Shown here piece after piece: positions 8,547 through 18,179 of a stretch of DNA of 64,000 nt. The notes beneath the pieces were generated by a model. It was not told where the DNA came from. It did no database searches and was given only the letters and a program-made list of their open reading frames with translations. The stretch is from Nostoc sp. FACHB-280 (lineage in GTDB: Bacteria > Cyanobacteriota > Cyanobacteriia > Cyanobacteriales > Nostocaceae), in assembly GCF_014697615.1 (NCBI RefSeq), contig NZ_JACJSD010000019.1:62001-126000 (forward strand). The letters are read 5' to 3'. Numbering within the stretch: the first letter of the stretch is position 1; the number at the start of each line of letters is the position of its first letter. The translations under genes and the position numbers were made by a program.

Positions 8547-9347
8547 TTAATGCTTATCTGACAAAATTGGCTCTGTGGCAACATTACCTAAACGGATGCT
8601 GGCTAACAAATCTTGCCATTGTGTGTTCAAGGCTGAATCTTGAGGATTTTCTTGTCTGAGGGTGGCTAGTATTGTGATGGCTTCATGCCAAATACCATTT
8701 TGAGCATAGATAGCAAATTGTTGTAAAAGTGTGGCTGTTTGCAGTTCCTTGATAGTTGCTTGACTGAGGTTAACTCGTTTAACTACTCCTTCCACAAAAA
8801 TAGGAGGTGATGTTTCTTTAGTCTCACAAGCAAAAGTCAAAAACCAACGATATCGTTGATTAACAGCTAATTTGGGAGCATTAGCAGGTAGAGTCACACT
8901 AATGATTCCGGGATTTTTTGGCAGTGCTATTGGTTGGTTATACAATTCCTTTGATTGCGGCTGATCTTCTTGCAGGACAAACTTAGCGGGAAGATTATCT
9001 TTTTGGGAATACGGCACATAAAACCAAAATGTTGGGTGTGGTGATGTAGTTAATGACCAAACATTGGTAATTGAAGATGGTTCTTTTGTATAAGGTACTA
9101 AAGCCGTCAAATCTTGTTGGACTTGGGGACAAGAACCGCGTTTTGCACCACCCAATACCCGACCTCCTGGCGGTGGATCTGCTGGTGGTTTAGGTGGATT
9201 AAAATTTACTGTTTGGGATACGGTTTTCATGTTGTAACTAGCCATTGGTATTGGTGTTGCCATTGGCTTTGGGGTTGCTGCTATTGCTAGGGTTTGGCTG
9301 GCTAAAACACCTACGTAGCCTAGAGTTAATCCGAGTAATATTTTCAT
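8547..9347 (-). CDS. DUF928 domain-containing secreted protein (module A)
   Basis: A protein of 266 residues with a signal peptide (about 1-23, ending QTLAIAA). The Pro-rich region carries PPGGRVLGGAKRG, typical of DUF928, followed by FWFYVPY and NQRYRWFLTFAC strand motifs. The C-terminal third is helical (AIYAQNGIWHEAITILATLR). Function is unknown and the location is probably periplasmic. It lies downstream of the CHAT-CHASE2 and DUF1822 genes in the same direction. The same partners recur at 55992-61300, so a link to the CHASE2 sensor is likely; that is inference. Confidence 0.8.
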   Translation of the reverse strand: MKILLGLTLGYVGVLASQTLAIAATPKPMATPIPMASYNMKTVSQTVNFNPPKPPADPPPGGRVLGGAKRGSCPQVQQDLTALVPYTKEPSSITNVWSLTTSPHPTFWFYVPYSQKDNLPAKFVLQEDQPQSKELYNQPIALPKNPGIISVTLPANAPKLAVNQRYRWFLTFACETKETSPPIFVEGVVKRVNLSQATIKELQTATLLQQFAIYAQNGIWHEAITILATLRQENPQDSALNTQWQDLLASIRLGNVATEPILSDKH

Positions 9348-9442
9348 CAGTTCTAAACTCCAGTTGTGTGAGGCTGAGACAGTTGATTTTATCTCTGTAG
9401 ACTACTGTTTCGGGCGGTTAATTGTTCATGTTTTTAACTCTT

Positions 9443-11806
9443 TTATCGGCCTTCTGCCTGCTGCCTTTCAACTCCTGCCTTCTTAAATTTTTGCCAAAAC
9501 TTCGATGGGCAATTTTGGATGGCAATAGTAGTTGTTGTTCCTACCAACAACCAAGCTGAAGGCACAAACGGCACCCATACACCCCAGATTAATAAACCAA
9601 GACACAGTAAATAAAGTAAGCCAGAGGTAATACCCAAGGCTAATGCCAACAGGGGTAACTGCCGCCATCGCCAAACTAACAAGCCACCAACCACAGACCA
9701 GCCCCAAATCCAAAGTATTTCCCATCCAAAAGGCCACACCGTCAGCAATGGTCGCTGATTTAAGACGGCACTAATAATTTGGCTAATCATGTGTGCCTGA
9801 ACGATAACTCCGGGCATTTGTGAGTCTAATCTGCTGCTGAATGGTGTCGCCCAATAATCAGGAAAGTCACCTCTAGCTGTCACACCGATTAAAATAATTC
9901 GGTCTTTGATGGCGTTAGAGTTCATCGGACTCGATAAAATTTGGGTGAGTGTGACGGTTTCGGCAATTTTCTTGGTAGCGCGATAGTTGAGTAAGGTTTG
10001 ACCGCTATTGGCATCAATGCCTTGATAGCCGCCACTACGAGACGATAAACGGGGAAAAATGGTATTACCTAACTGTAAATTTCTTTGGGGGGTGAATTTT
10101 GGTTCAATTCCCAAGGGTAAAAGATAACGAAATGCCAATTGTGTGCTGAAAGCATAGTCAGCTGAACACAGAGATGCTGTTTCTGGGGTAAAAAACATTA
10201 AATGGCGACGCACCACTCCATCGGGATCATGCAGAAAGTCGCTGAATCCTTGCCGATTTTTGGGAATTTCTGGTGGTGGTTCAATGCCTTTGGTCATGAC
10301 AGTTGAATCACTACCTTTACACACACCAATTAAATTATCAGTTTTTTGCAACCTTTGAGCTAATTCTGGGAGTTCGGCGGGAAAATCACGATAAATATCT
10401 AAGCCGATCGCTCGCGGTTGGTATTCTTGTAATTTGATTAGTAGGGCATTAAGTGATTGATCAGATAAAGAAGTTCCCTTCAACACCTGACCGCTACGAC
10501 GTTGGTTGACTAAATCAGCGTCGTCAATAGTTACAATTAATAGTCGCTGATCTGGGCCTTCATCGGGGCGCGATCGCATCATTTGATCGTAAGCTTGGAG
10601 TTCTGCACTTTGGAAAACTCCGAAAAACCGCAGCCCCAAAATTGCTAATGTCATAACGACACTAGAGGCTATACCTAATTTCCAGTGCAATTTGGGGTAT
10701 TGATGTGAAATTGGAATTGGTTTAATTGTGGGTGTAAGCTGTTGCCAAGTTAGGGGAATTTGGGCGGGATTTTGACAAATTACTGGTAGCCATGTCGCAC
10801 AGGGAAATCTATCTTCTAAGCCTTGCAAACGTTCCCTGGCTTGACGAACTGCTTGGTATAAAGATTCGCCCCCGGCAAAACTTGTTAAAAAATATTTCAA
10901 AAATTCTTGGGCTACTTGGTCGGGGACAGGTTCGCGCATAATCACCATTTGGGGAATATGCAGATCAGCTAATTCTCGCGCTAGTCCTAAACCATCACAG
11001 GAGTTAAAAATTGCTAAATGTAAGCCGCGTTCAATGGCTTGTTTGAGGGCATATCTTAACTCGTGAATGCTGAAGCTATCGGTTTTGTTTAAATAAATTC
11101 GCCCGGTGGCATCATTTCCCTGACTAGAACTGTGTCCGGCAAAGAATAAAATATCCCAATTTTGCCGCCAGAGAAAATCGTTTAATTCTTGACGCTGTGG
11201 TTCTACTAAAAAGGTGATATCGGCATTTTGACATTGTTGTAAAATGGCTAAATCTGCTTGGGTGTCAATGCCTTGACTGTTACCAACGATGGCTAAAATT
11301 TTAACTTTTTGGTTTTGCGTGCGGAGTTGGGGGATGCTGTCGTAGGTTGGGGAAGCGATCGCGATTTCTGCTTTAGGATATCGTTCCAGTAATTCCCACA
11401 GATGCCAAGGTAATCTCTGCAATTGACTATTATCTGTTTGTAAAATTACCCGTACTTCATCTGTAGGCAGGAGTTTTTCTAGCCATTTTTCCCGCAGTGG
11501 CCGAAATTCTTCAGAACGCAACCAAGTATTAAAACGTGCTTGTAAAACATGGGCTAAATCTTGGCAACTTTGGGTAATAGAAACATTTGTGACTTGAATT
11601 TTTTCAGCATCTAAGCGAAAGGTATTACCAATTTGACGATAACTTGATTGCCAACGGGTGTAGTATAGCGGCATTTCTGGGCATGGTGGCAGTCTACCAG
11701 TGATTTCTGTGGTTGGGCGATCGCTTTCTTCACCAATCTGAAGCGTCACAGCAAACCCTTGGTTAAAACTAACGTCTCCAAATTTCAAAACCACTAACTT
11801 AGCCAT
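9443..11806 (-). CDS. CHAT and CHASE2 domain-containing membrane protein (module A)
   Basis: A protein of 787 residues. The N-terminal helical part (about 1-165) leads into a CHAT domain, a caspase-fold protease module (about 168-348), with the likely catalytic pair His225 (FFAGHSSS) and Cys270 (FNSCDGLG). A membrane helix follows (about 378-398), then an extracytoplasmic CHASE2 sensor domain (about 400-680) and three helices near 695-765. An in-frame TTG lies 6 bp upstream of the ATG used. It sits between DUF1822 and DUF928 genes. The domain order suggests that a signal outside the membrane controls a cytoplasmic protease, which is inference. Confidence 0.88.
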   Translation of the reverse strand: MAKLVVLKFGDVSFNQGFAVTLQIGEESDRPTTEITGRLPPCPEMPLYYTRWQSSYRQIGNTFRLDAEKIQVTNVSITQSCQDLAHVLQARFNTWLRSEEFRPLREKWLEKLLPTDEVRVILQTDNSQLQRLPWHLWELLERYPKAEIAIASPTYDSIPQLRTQNQKVKILAIVGNSQGIDTQADLAILQQCQNADITFLVEPQRQELNDFLWRQNWDILFFAGHSSSQGNDATGRIYLNKTDSFSIHELRYALKQAIERGLHLAIFNSCDGLGLARELADLHIPQMVIMREPVPDQVAQEFLKYFLTSFAGGESLYQAVRQARERLQGLEDRFPCATWLPVICQNPAQIPLTWQQLTPTIKPIPISHQYPKLHWKLGIASSVVMTLAILGLRFFGVFQSAELQAYDQMMRSRPDEGPDQRLLIVTIDDADLVNQRRSGQVLKGTSLSDQSLNALLIKLQEYQPRAIGLDIYRDFPAELPELAQRLQKTDNLIGVCKGSDSTVMTKGIEPPPEIPKNRQGFSDFLHDPDGVVRRHLMFFTPETASLCSADYAFSTQLAFRYLLPLGIEPKFTPQRNLQLGNTIFPRLSSRSGGYQGIDANSGQTLLNYRATKKIAETVTLTQILSSPMNSNAIKDRIILIGVTARGDFPDYWATPFSSRLDSQMPGVIVQAHMISQIISAVLNQRPLLTVWPFGWEILWIWGWSVVGGLLVWRWRQLPLLALALGITSGLLYLLCLGLLIWGVWVPFVPSAWLLVGTTTTIAIQNCPSKFWQKFKKAGVERQQAEGR

Positions 11807-11889
11807 GACCAATAAAAAATTTTAGATTCTATAGCAAAGTGCTGAGTGCGGATTTTCTAGTCTCTAACCTCTCCGAACCTCATATTTTC

Positions 11890-12855
11890 TCAAATAATAA
11901 ATTGTTCTCTAACACTCATATCATCTAACGAAATTTCGACGCTAAATTGTTCTTGAATATCTCCCCGAAATTGCAATTGAATGTAATTATCCGCACTTCG
12001 GGCTTGGGCTTCTAAAAATACTGCGCCTGACTCATCTAATACAGTGAGTTTTACACCTTCTGGCAAATAAACTCGATTAGCTGTGGGGTGCAATTGCAAA
12101 CGGATACTAGTTTGATTTTCTTCTGGGCTAATTTCGACAATCAACATCAAGGGTTGATGAGCTATTTGAATACCCAGATCAATCAGTTTTGCTCGTTTGG
12201 TGGTTTGTGAGCGTTGGTTAGCAGATGATTCTTCCGTAGTTACACTACCACGAAAAGCATAATTAGGTCTAGAATCTAACAATTCTCGTAAAGCTTCCAC
12301 TGTTTGCCAACCTGCATCCACTTGACCGATAAACCATTGACTTAAATTTACTAAAGCTTTAGCTGGAGAAGCTTGTAGTTGGGCGATACGGTCAATTAAT
12401 GCTTCTAGAGGTTGTAGTTGATGCAATGGTAAAAATTCATCATTCACACTCCGCATAAACCCTAGTATATGGGCTTCATGGAGTGATTCATCTACTTGCA
12501 CCACCACATAACCTACTCTGTCTTCCCAAGTTTCGGGCGGAATGAAACAAGCTTGTTCGTTTAATTTGACTGGGCGACATTCTAAACGACCGACAGAGGT
12601 GATTTCTAAGTCAGCTACGTTACTACATAACTGCATAATTGGGTTCCAACTATCGCCAACGTTGAGGTTGGTGGGAATTTCCATTAATTGAAAATACTCA
12701 TTCACCACCCAGACAGCCAATGTATTTAATCGTACTTGTTCGGCTTTGGCAGAGTTTGGTTGTTGATGGGCAAATCTTTCAGCCATCTTACAAGCGGCTT
12801 GAGTGATAGGCAACGTGATGCCTAGATCATCTACTCTCTGGGTGGTTCGAGTCAT
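11890..12855 (-). CDS. DUF1822 family protein (module A)
   Basis: A soluble protein of 321 residues from a cyanobacterial family of unknown function. Visible parts are LGITLPITQAACKMAERFA near the start, LNTLAVWVVNEYFQLM, the EDRVGYVVVQVDESLHEAHI segment, and a C-terminal beta-rich region (IRLQLHPTANRVYLPEGV). A TTG-type extension to 12909 is possible. The ATG at 12855 follows AGGT at a suitable distance. It is the first gene of the DUF1822, CHAT-CHASE2, DUF928 cluster. Unlike modules B and C, no sigma-like gene adjoins it. Confidence 0.82.
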   Translation of the reverse strand: MTRTTQRVDDLGITLPITQAACKMAERFAHQQPNSAKAEQVRLNTLAVWVVNEYFQLMEIPTNLNVGDSWNPIMQLCSNVADLEITSVGRLECRPVKLNEQACFIPPETWEDRVGYVVVQVDESLHEAHILGFMRSVNDEFLPLHQLQPLEALIDRIAQLQASPAKALVNLSQWFIGQVDAGWQTVEALRELLDSRPNYAFRGSVTTEESSANQRSQTTKRAKLIDLGIQIAHQPLMLIVEISPEENQTSIRLQLHPTANRVYLPEGVKLTVLDESGAVFLEAQARSADNYIQLQFRGDIQEQFSVEISLDDMSVREQFII

Positions 12856-13009
12856 AATGTTATACCTAGTGTTCAGGACTGTGCTGTAATATCTATCGCC
12901 CAGGCTCAATAAATTTATGCCACAAAATCAAGAAATAAAAGAAATATCCTGATATTTTTGTGTATTTATAAATTTGTGCTATTGCAATGCCAAGATATAT
13001 AAATTTTTT

Positions 13010-14164
13010 ATGAAGCGGTTGCTATTAATTACAGAAAGATTTGCCCCTGATGTGGGGGGTTTGGCTAGGAGTGCAACAAGGTTAGTGGAGACGCTTTGTC
13101 AGTTGGGTGTAGCAGTTGATGTTGTCACCTGGAGTCGTTATCTGCAACCGGGGGAAGTTCTACCACCGGAAAGTATAAATGGCAAATCCCGTGTTTATCG
13201 TATTGGGTTATACCGGAATTGGGATATGACTATGCCCCATACTTTAAATGTGCTGGAATGGTTGCATTCTGGTTGGCATTATGATGCAGTGTGGGGGCAT
13301 TATGTATTTCCAAGCGGTTTTTTAGCAACTTGGTTTGGGGGAATGCAAGGAATACCCAGTACTGTTAGCGCCCGTGGTAATGATATTGATAAAGAAATGT
13401 TTCCCCCTGGTGATTTTGCCCGTTTGCAGTGGACATTGCAACAAACTCAAGTCATTACGGCTGTGAGTGCTGATATGTCGCGCAAAATTCAGCTATTGAG
13501 TAGGAGAGATGATGTGTTGGTGTTGAAAAATGCTGTAGATACAGAAATTTTTGCGCCTAAGTCGATAATTAGTAGGGAATCTTTAGGAATTGCGCCAGAA
13601 GAAGTAGTATTGGGGTTTTGTGGAGAATTGCGGGAGAAGAAAGGACAGCAATTTTTATTAAATGCTTTAACAACGGTACGAAATCAGCGTCCAGCTTGTT
13701 TATTGATTATCGGTGAAGTGCGGGCTTCTCAGGAATCTGTGTTGCAAGTTTATGCAACTCAACACCCAGAACATGCACAAAGAATTATTGTGACGGGACA
13801 TTTACCTGATACCCAAGCAGTGGCGGCGCATTTACAATTGTGTGATGTATATCTCCAGCCTTCACTGTGGGAAGGAATGCCAAATGCACTTTTAGAAGCA
13901 ATGGCTTGTGGTTGTTGCTGTATTGCTAGTGATGCGGGTGGTATTGCTGAAGTAATTACACATGGTGAAGATGGTTTTATTGTGCCGCGATCGCAACTGC
14001 ATAAATTAGGTGAAGCTGTTTTAGAATGTTTGACAATGCCCAGCGCCATCAAATCTCAAATTACTCAAGCTGCACGCGATCGCATCCTCAAAGAATATTC
14101 TATCCCTCAAGAACAACAGCGCCTGCAAATTGTTCTTGACCGTCTTTTAAAAAACTCAGGGTGA
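13010..14164 (+). CDS. Glycosyltransferase family 4 protein
   Basis: A GT-B fold glycosyltransferase of 384 residues. The N-terminal domain starts LLLITERFAPDVGGLARSA, the usual GT4 acceptor-side glycine motif. The C-terminal domain carries GFCGELREKKGQQFLLNAL and PSLWEGMPNALLEAMACG, the EX7E-type donor-binding motif. An upstream ATG/TTG extension to 12974 is less likely. It is divergent from the DUF1822 gene. Substrate is unknown; a role in polysaccharide synthesis is likely. Confidence 0.88.
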   Translation: MKRLLLITERFAPDVGGLARSATRLVETLCQLGVAVDVVTWSRYLQPGEVLPPESINGKSRVYRIGLYRNWDMTMPHTLNVLEWLHSGWHYDAVWGHYVFPSGFLATWFGGMQGIPSTVSARGNDIDKEMFPPGDFARLQWTLQQTQVITAVSADMSRKIQLLSRRDDVLVLKNAVDTEIFAPKSIISRESLGIAPEEVVLGFCGELREKKGQQFLLNALTTVRNQRPACLLIIGEVRASQESVLQVYATQHPEHAQRIIVTGHLPDTQAVAAHLQLCDVYLQPSLWEGMPNALLEAMACGCCCIASDAGGIAEVITHGEDGFIVPRSQLHKLGEAVLECLTMPSAIKSQITQAARDRILKEYSIPQEQQRLQIVLDRLLKNSG

Positions 14165-14167
14165 AGA

Positions 14168-14199
14168 GGGTGTAAGGGTGTAAGGGTGTAAGGGTGTAA
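14168..14199. repeat. Octamer tandem repeat GGGTGTAA x4
   Basis: Four perfect copies of GGGTGTAA directly after the glycosyltransferase stop. The same unit appears in inverted form at 39432-39468 and in decayed form at 8484-8545, so it is a dispersed short tandem repeat family. Confidence 0.85.
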
Positions 14200-14255
14200 A
14201 AAGTGATTCTTCTATATTTTAATGCTGCCCTAGTTAGAAGCTTTTAAGTTAAAAG

Positions 14256-15491
14256 TCAAAAATCAAAATGCAAACTGTCTACCTTGTCTACCTTGTCCCC
14301 CTTGTCTCCTTCCTCAATCCCCAACTCAGTATAAGCCTTAATTAAAGCCTCACCTGCAAGTTGCCAAGTATAGTATTGTTCTATTCGCCCTCTAGCATTA
14401 GCAGCGAGATAAGTTGCTAATTCTGGTTCACTTTGCAAGCGACAGACTGCATCTTTAATAGCTTTGGCGGAACTGGGTTTAACTAACAAAAAATGTATGC
14501 CATCTTCGCCTAGTTCTCGCACTACTGGTAAATCACTAGCAATTACAGGTGTACCTGTTGCCATTCCTTCTAAAATCTTCAGTGGACAGCAGCCTTGAAT
14601 TAAGTTGCGATCGTTTGGTGTTAAAGGTGCCAAAATCACATCAGCATTATGGATATATTCAACCAATTTTTTCTGTGATATTGGTTCTAATATTTTAACC
14701 TGTTCAGCAACTCCTAATTTCACAGCCATTTGTTTTAAATTTTTAATTTGGTCATTTTTGGCTTGTCCAATTACAGTTAAATAAACAGGAATCTCGCGGT
14801 TGATTAAAGCTAAAGCTTCAATTGCTAAATTTACACCTTGCCACGGTGACAAAGTACCAAAATATATTAGATTGAGAGATTTTTGGTTTAAATTTTGGCT
14901 TTTTCTAGAGTAGGTAAATACATCCAAATCTACCCCATTAGGAATTACTCTAATTTTATTAACTGATATACCTCGACTTTGTAAATATTGCGAGGTAATA
15001 CTACTGGGTGTGATAATTAAATCTGCTGCTGCTAGACAAATTTGCTCTTGAGTATATAACTTATGTAAAAGCTCATGATCAGCAACAACATTTGGGTAGC
15101 GATATTTTAGCTCTATAGAAGGTAAACCATTCACTTCAAAAATTAATTTTTGATAATATCGATGTTTGTTTTGTGCAATCACCAAACCTTCATAAATTGA
15201 CCGTATATGTATAACTTGAAATTGCTTATCTTGTAACCATATTTTTAATAAATAACGAAAATTCAAAATTCGCTGAATCAAATTATCGCCGCAAGCAGCT
15301 AAAGCTGTGTGTGTAACTTGCGGATAAATCTCTTGACTATCTATACATTGTCTGGTTGGTGAAACTGTTACTAACTGGATGCCATTAAAAGCAGTTCCTA
15401 AAGTTTGAGCAAAAGCTGTAATATGAATTGCTGCTCCTTTTGGTGCGGGTACAGTATCAAAGGAAATATAAGCTATTTTTGATTGCTTCAT
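14256..15491 (-). CDS. Glycosyltransferase family 4 protein with repeat-encoded tail
   Basis: A GT4 enzyme of 411 residues. The N-terminus IAYISFDTVPAPKGAAIHI holds the acceptor-domain loop. The donor domain shows IYFGTLSPWQGVNLAIEAL and CPLKILEGMATGTPVIASD with the EX7E motif. The last 15 or so residues (EEGDKGDKVDKVDS) are encoded by a short tandem DNA repeat of TTGTCTACC type, a family also found at 16769-16805. The natural stop may therefore have been lost and the protein extended into the repeat. It is convergent with the glycosyltransferase gene at 13010. Confidence 0.85.
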   Translation of the reverse strand: MKQSKIAYISFDTVPAPKGAAIHITAFAQTLGTAFNGIQLVTVSPTRQCIDSQEIYPQVTHTALAACGDNLIQRILNFRYLLKIWLQDKQFQVIHIRSIYEGLVIAQNKHRYYQKLIFEVNGLPSIELKYRYPNVVADHELLHKLYTQEQICLAAADLIITPSSITSQYLQSRGISVNKIRVIPNGVDLDVFTYSRKSQNLNQKSLNLIYFGTLSPWQGVNLAIEALALINREIPVYLTVIGQAKNDQIKNLKQMAVKLGVAEQVKILEPISQKKLVEYIHNADVILAPLTPNDRNLIQGCCPLKILEGMATGTPVIASDLPVVRELGEDGIHFLLVKPSSAKAIKDAVCRLQSEPELATYLAANARGRIEQYYTWQLAGEALIKAYTELGIEEGDKGDKVDKVDSLHFDF

Positions 15492-15744
15492 AAATTTATA
15501 GATAACAGGTGGGCATTTTTAGCTAAACTTTCAATTAACCTAGAATATAGTAGTAAATACCAACCTTACACATACTTCCAATACAAGATACAATTGCTGT
15601 ATTTTAATAATTGATTATCATCAAGGCAAAACCAAAGTATAATTTATTAAAAAATATTGCAAAATATTGAAATTAATTTAAAAATTACTTTTTTTAATAA
15701 AAACCAAATAAATTTTATTCAAGCTGCTTTAGTTGTAAATAATT

Positions 15745-16647
15745 ATGCCTATTGATGTAAAACAATTCCGGCAAAACTTGACTTATACAGCGCAAGCATC
15801 AATTAAGCAAGTAATTGCTGATTTGCAAGAGATAGCAGAGATTGATCACCTCGCCGAACTGAAACAAAAGGAATATGGCAAAAAGGCATTAAATTACTTT
15901 TGGGGAATATTAATTGCCGTTATTTTCATAATTGTCATCTCTATCATTACACCTAATGATCAATTATTAGGTGTGCTGATACTCTTATTAACTTTAGCAA
16001 TTGTTGGGCTGGCGATCGCTTTTATTTTGGCATTATTCAAGCGGTCAAAATTTGGCAGAATCAACGTGATTAATTATCGCTACCAGTCTACACAAAGAAT
16101 CTTACAAATGTTAGCGAGAGATATGGATAGCAATGCAAACATTAATTTGCATCTATCTTTTAAAATAACTGAAAAAAACGAGCATCAAACGAGTACAACA
16201 CCCCACCCTAGTAAACCTGGTTGGCAAATAGATAATTATCAACATGAATGGATGAAAATTGAAGGACAGTTTTTAGACAAGACTCGCTTTGAATTATCTG
16301 CTACTTCTTTATCTAAAAAGCAACACGGATGGAAACGTGGTAGCAGTGGTAAAAGTAAATATAAATCAAAAATTAAGTCTGGAGGATTAGATATTCACTT
16401 AGATATGGTCTATTCTCAGCGTCGCTATGGCGCAATCAAAGTTTTAAACGATGAAATTGATGGAGCATTAAAATTACCAAAATTATCTAATCTGCGAAAC
16501 TTAAGATTAACAGATAAATCTATGCAGCTTGCCGTCAGGATAGCACCTAATGTCGCTGACAATCAAGAGGAAATTTATCAAACAGTTACAGCAATGTTTT
16601 TAAGTCTTTATCAAGTATTGAATCTAGCAAAGGCCTTGTCTAAATAA
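15745..16647 (+). CDS. Hypothetical membrane protein
   Basis: A protein of 300 residues that I do not recognise. An N-terminal helical region (about 1-48) is followed by two adjacent membrane helices (about 50-70 and 75-100) and a large soluble C-terminal part with a basic Ser/Lys/Gly segment (KRGSSGKSKYKSKIKSGG, about 200-215). The C-terminal helix ends MFLSLYQVLNLAKALSK. The helical hairpin with two soluble sides suggests an inner-membrane anchor. There is no operon partner. Confidence 0.6.
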   Translation: MPIDVKQFRQNLTYTAQASIKQVIADLQEIAEIDHLAELKQKEYGKKALNYFWGILIAVIFIIVISIITPNDQLLGVLILLLTLAIVGLAIAFILALFKRSKFGRINVINYRYQSTQRILQMLARDMDSNANINLHLSFKITEKNEHQTSTTPHPSKPGWQIDNYQHEWMKIEGQFLDKTRFELSATSLSKKQHGWKRGSSGKSKYKSKIKSGGLDIHLDMVYSQRRYGAIKVLNDEIDGALKLPKLSNLRNLRLTDKSMQLAVRIAPNVADNQEEIYQTVTAMFLSLYQVLNLAKALSK

Positions 16648-16895
16648 GTACAGCATTTTTCAGTTGAGTACAGTACAAGTTTATAGGAGCTAGAGGCTAG
16701 ATGAATGTACTTTATTGGAGTGAAAAACGCTGTAAAAAAATCCTAAAATAATTTATAAACATCTTTCTCCCTTGTCTACCATGTCATCCTTGTCTCCCTT
16801 GTCTCTGTTGTTTACATATCAAATAGAAATACTATAGTGATCAAGATACTACAATAGACTGATAATGATTAAACCAACTTAAAAGTAGGTGAAAT

Positions 16896-17489
16896 ATGCA
16901 GTTAGAAATCAAACCACACCATTACACACCTGAAGAATATTTAGAACTGGAAGAGAAAGCAGAATTTAGGAATGAATATCGTGATGGAGAAATTATTCCC
17001 ATGACTGGTGGTACTACTAATCATAATAAAATCGCTTTGAATTTAGCTGTATTTCTAAAAATGATATTGAGAGGTCAAGATTATGAAATCTATATCAGTG
17101 ATGTCCGCTTATGGATTCCTCGATATCGCCAGTATACTTATCCAGATGTGATGGTAATTGACGGAGAACCTGTGTATACAGGAACAAATACGACTACTGT
17201 GATGAACCCTTGTTTAATTACCGAAGTTTTATCGAAATCAACTAAAAACTATGACCAAGGTGATAAATTTACTTATTATCGCTCAATTCCTGAGTTTAAG
17301 GAATATATTTTAATTGACCAGTATAACTATCATGTTATGCAGTATGTTAAAACTGCTGAAGGTCAATGGTTATTTACAGAGACTGAAACTCAATCAGCAA
17401 CTTTATCAATTCAAACACTTAATGTTGAAATTGCATTGAGTGATATTTATGAACGAGTTAATTTTGCTGACAACAATGAAGAAAGCTAA
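16896..17489 (+). CDS. Uma2 family endonuclease (DUF820)
   Basis: A protein of 197 residues. Typical Uma2 motifs in order are YTPEEYLELEEKAEFRNEYR, GEIIPMTGGTTNHNKI, YTYPDVMVIDGEP (catalytic Asp), PCLITEVLSKSTKNYDQGDK (catalytic Glu and Lys) and YRSIPEFKEYILIDQ. The AGGTGAAAT ribosome-binding site fits the ATG. It begins a run of four same-strand genes (lipoprotein, FHA protein, glycosyltransferase). The gap to the lipoprotein is only 9 bp. Function of the family in the cell is not settled. Confidence 0.88.
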   Translation: MQLEIKPHHYTPEEYLELEEKAEFRNEYRDGEIIPMTGGTTNHNKIALNLAVFLKMILRGQDYEIYISDVRLWIPRYRQYTYPDVMVIDGEPVYTGTNTTTVMNPCLITEVLSKSTKNYDQGDKFTYYRSIPEFKEYILIDQYNYHVMQYVKTAEGQWLFTETETQSATLSIQTLNVEIALSDIYERVNFADNNEES

Positions 17490-17498
17490 ACTAAATCT

Positions 17499-18176
17499 AT
17501 GAAAAATAGAGTTTTAAAAATTGCAACTTTAGTTTTTTTAATTACCGCCATTTTAGGCTGTAGCAATGCAAGTAACAAGACTGTAGAACAGCCAAATCAA
17601 GTAAATAGTTCTCCTGTGGCTGAAAATACAACTAATGTAGCCACACAGACTGATAAAATTAAAATTAAAACCGAAACTGGGACAGATTTATTTGAACTTA
17701 AGCCGCAAGCAGATGGTGCTAAATTAGTTGATGGAAAAGAACAAGAAATAGCTAGAATTAAATCAGAAAAATCTGGTAAATTAAAATTTAAAAATCCAGC
17801 TGATAAAACTTTAGGTTATGTAGTCACAGAAAAAGGCTCTTGGAAGTTAGAAAATTCCAGCCAAAACCAAGATTTATATAGTTTGATAAAGCAGAATAAT
17901 GGTGATTATAACCTAGAAGATTCAGGAAAAAAATTAGTTTATCAGATTAAATCAAATGATAAAGGTATCGAAATTTTAAACTCTAATAAACAGCTAGTTT
18001 ATCAAGTCAGAATTAAAGAAGGTAAGACTGCTTTAAGAAATCCAGCAGGTAAAACTGTGTTTTATACTAAATCGAGCATTTCACCAATTGCATTTGCTTG
18101 TTTTGGGTTTGATGTTCTCAACCGCGAACAGCAAGCAGCTTTGGCTTATGCTGTCAATTTAACCGGAGGACAATAG
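17499..18176 (+). CDS. Putative lipoprotein
   Basis: A protein of 225 residues with a lipoprotein signal (KIATLVFLITAILGCS; lipobox Cys near residue 22). A Ser/Asn-rich linker follows, then a beta-rich region with repeated short motifs such as LVYQIKSNDKG, LVYQVRIKEG and TVFYTKSS, which look like a repeated strand unit. The C-terminus is hydrophobic (AALAYAVNLTGG). The family is unknown. It is 3 bp from the FHA gene and surely co-transcribed with it. Confidence 0.65.
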   Translation: MKNRVLKIATLVFLITAILGCSNASNKTVEQPNQVNSSPVAENTTNVATQTDKIKIKTETGTDLFELKPQADGAKLVDGKEQEIARIKSEKSGKLKFKNPADKTLGYVVTEKGSWKLENSSQNQDLYSLIKQNNGDYNLEDSGKKLVYQIKSNDKGIEILNSNKQLVYQVRIKEGKTALRNPAGKTVFYTKSSISPIAFACFGFDVLNREQQAALAYAVNLTGGQ

Positions 18177-18179
18177 ACT

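Noticed and set aside
9483-9737. 84-codon frame within the CHAT-CHASE2 gene
   Set aside because: An alternative frame over its membrane-helix region, hydrophobic only for that reason.
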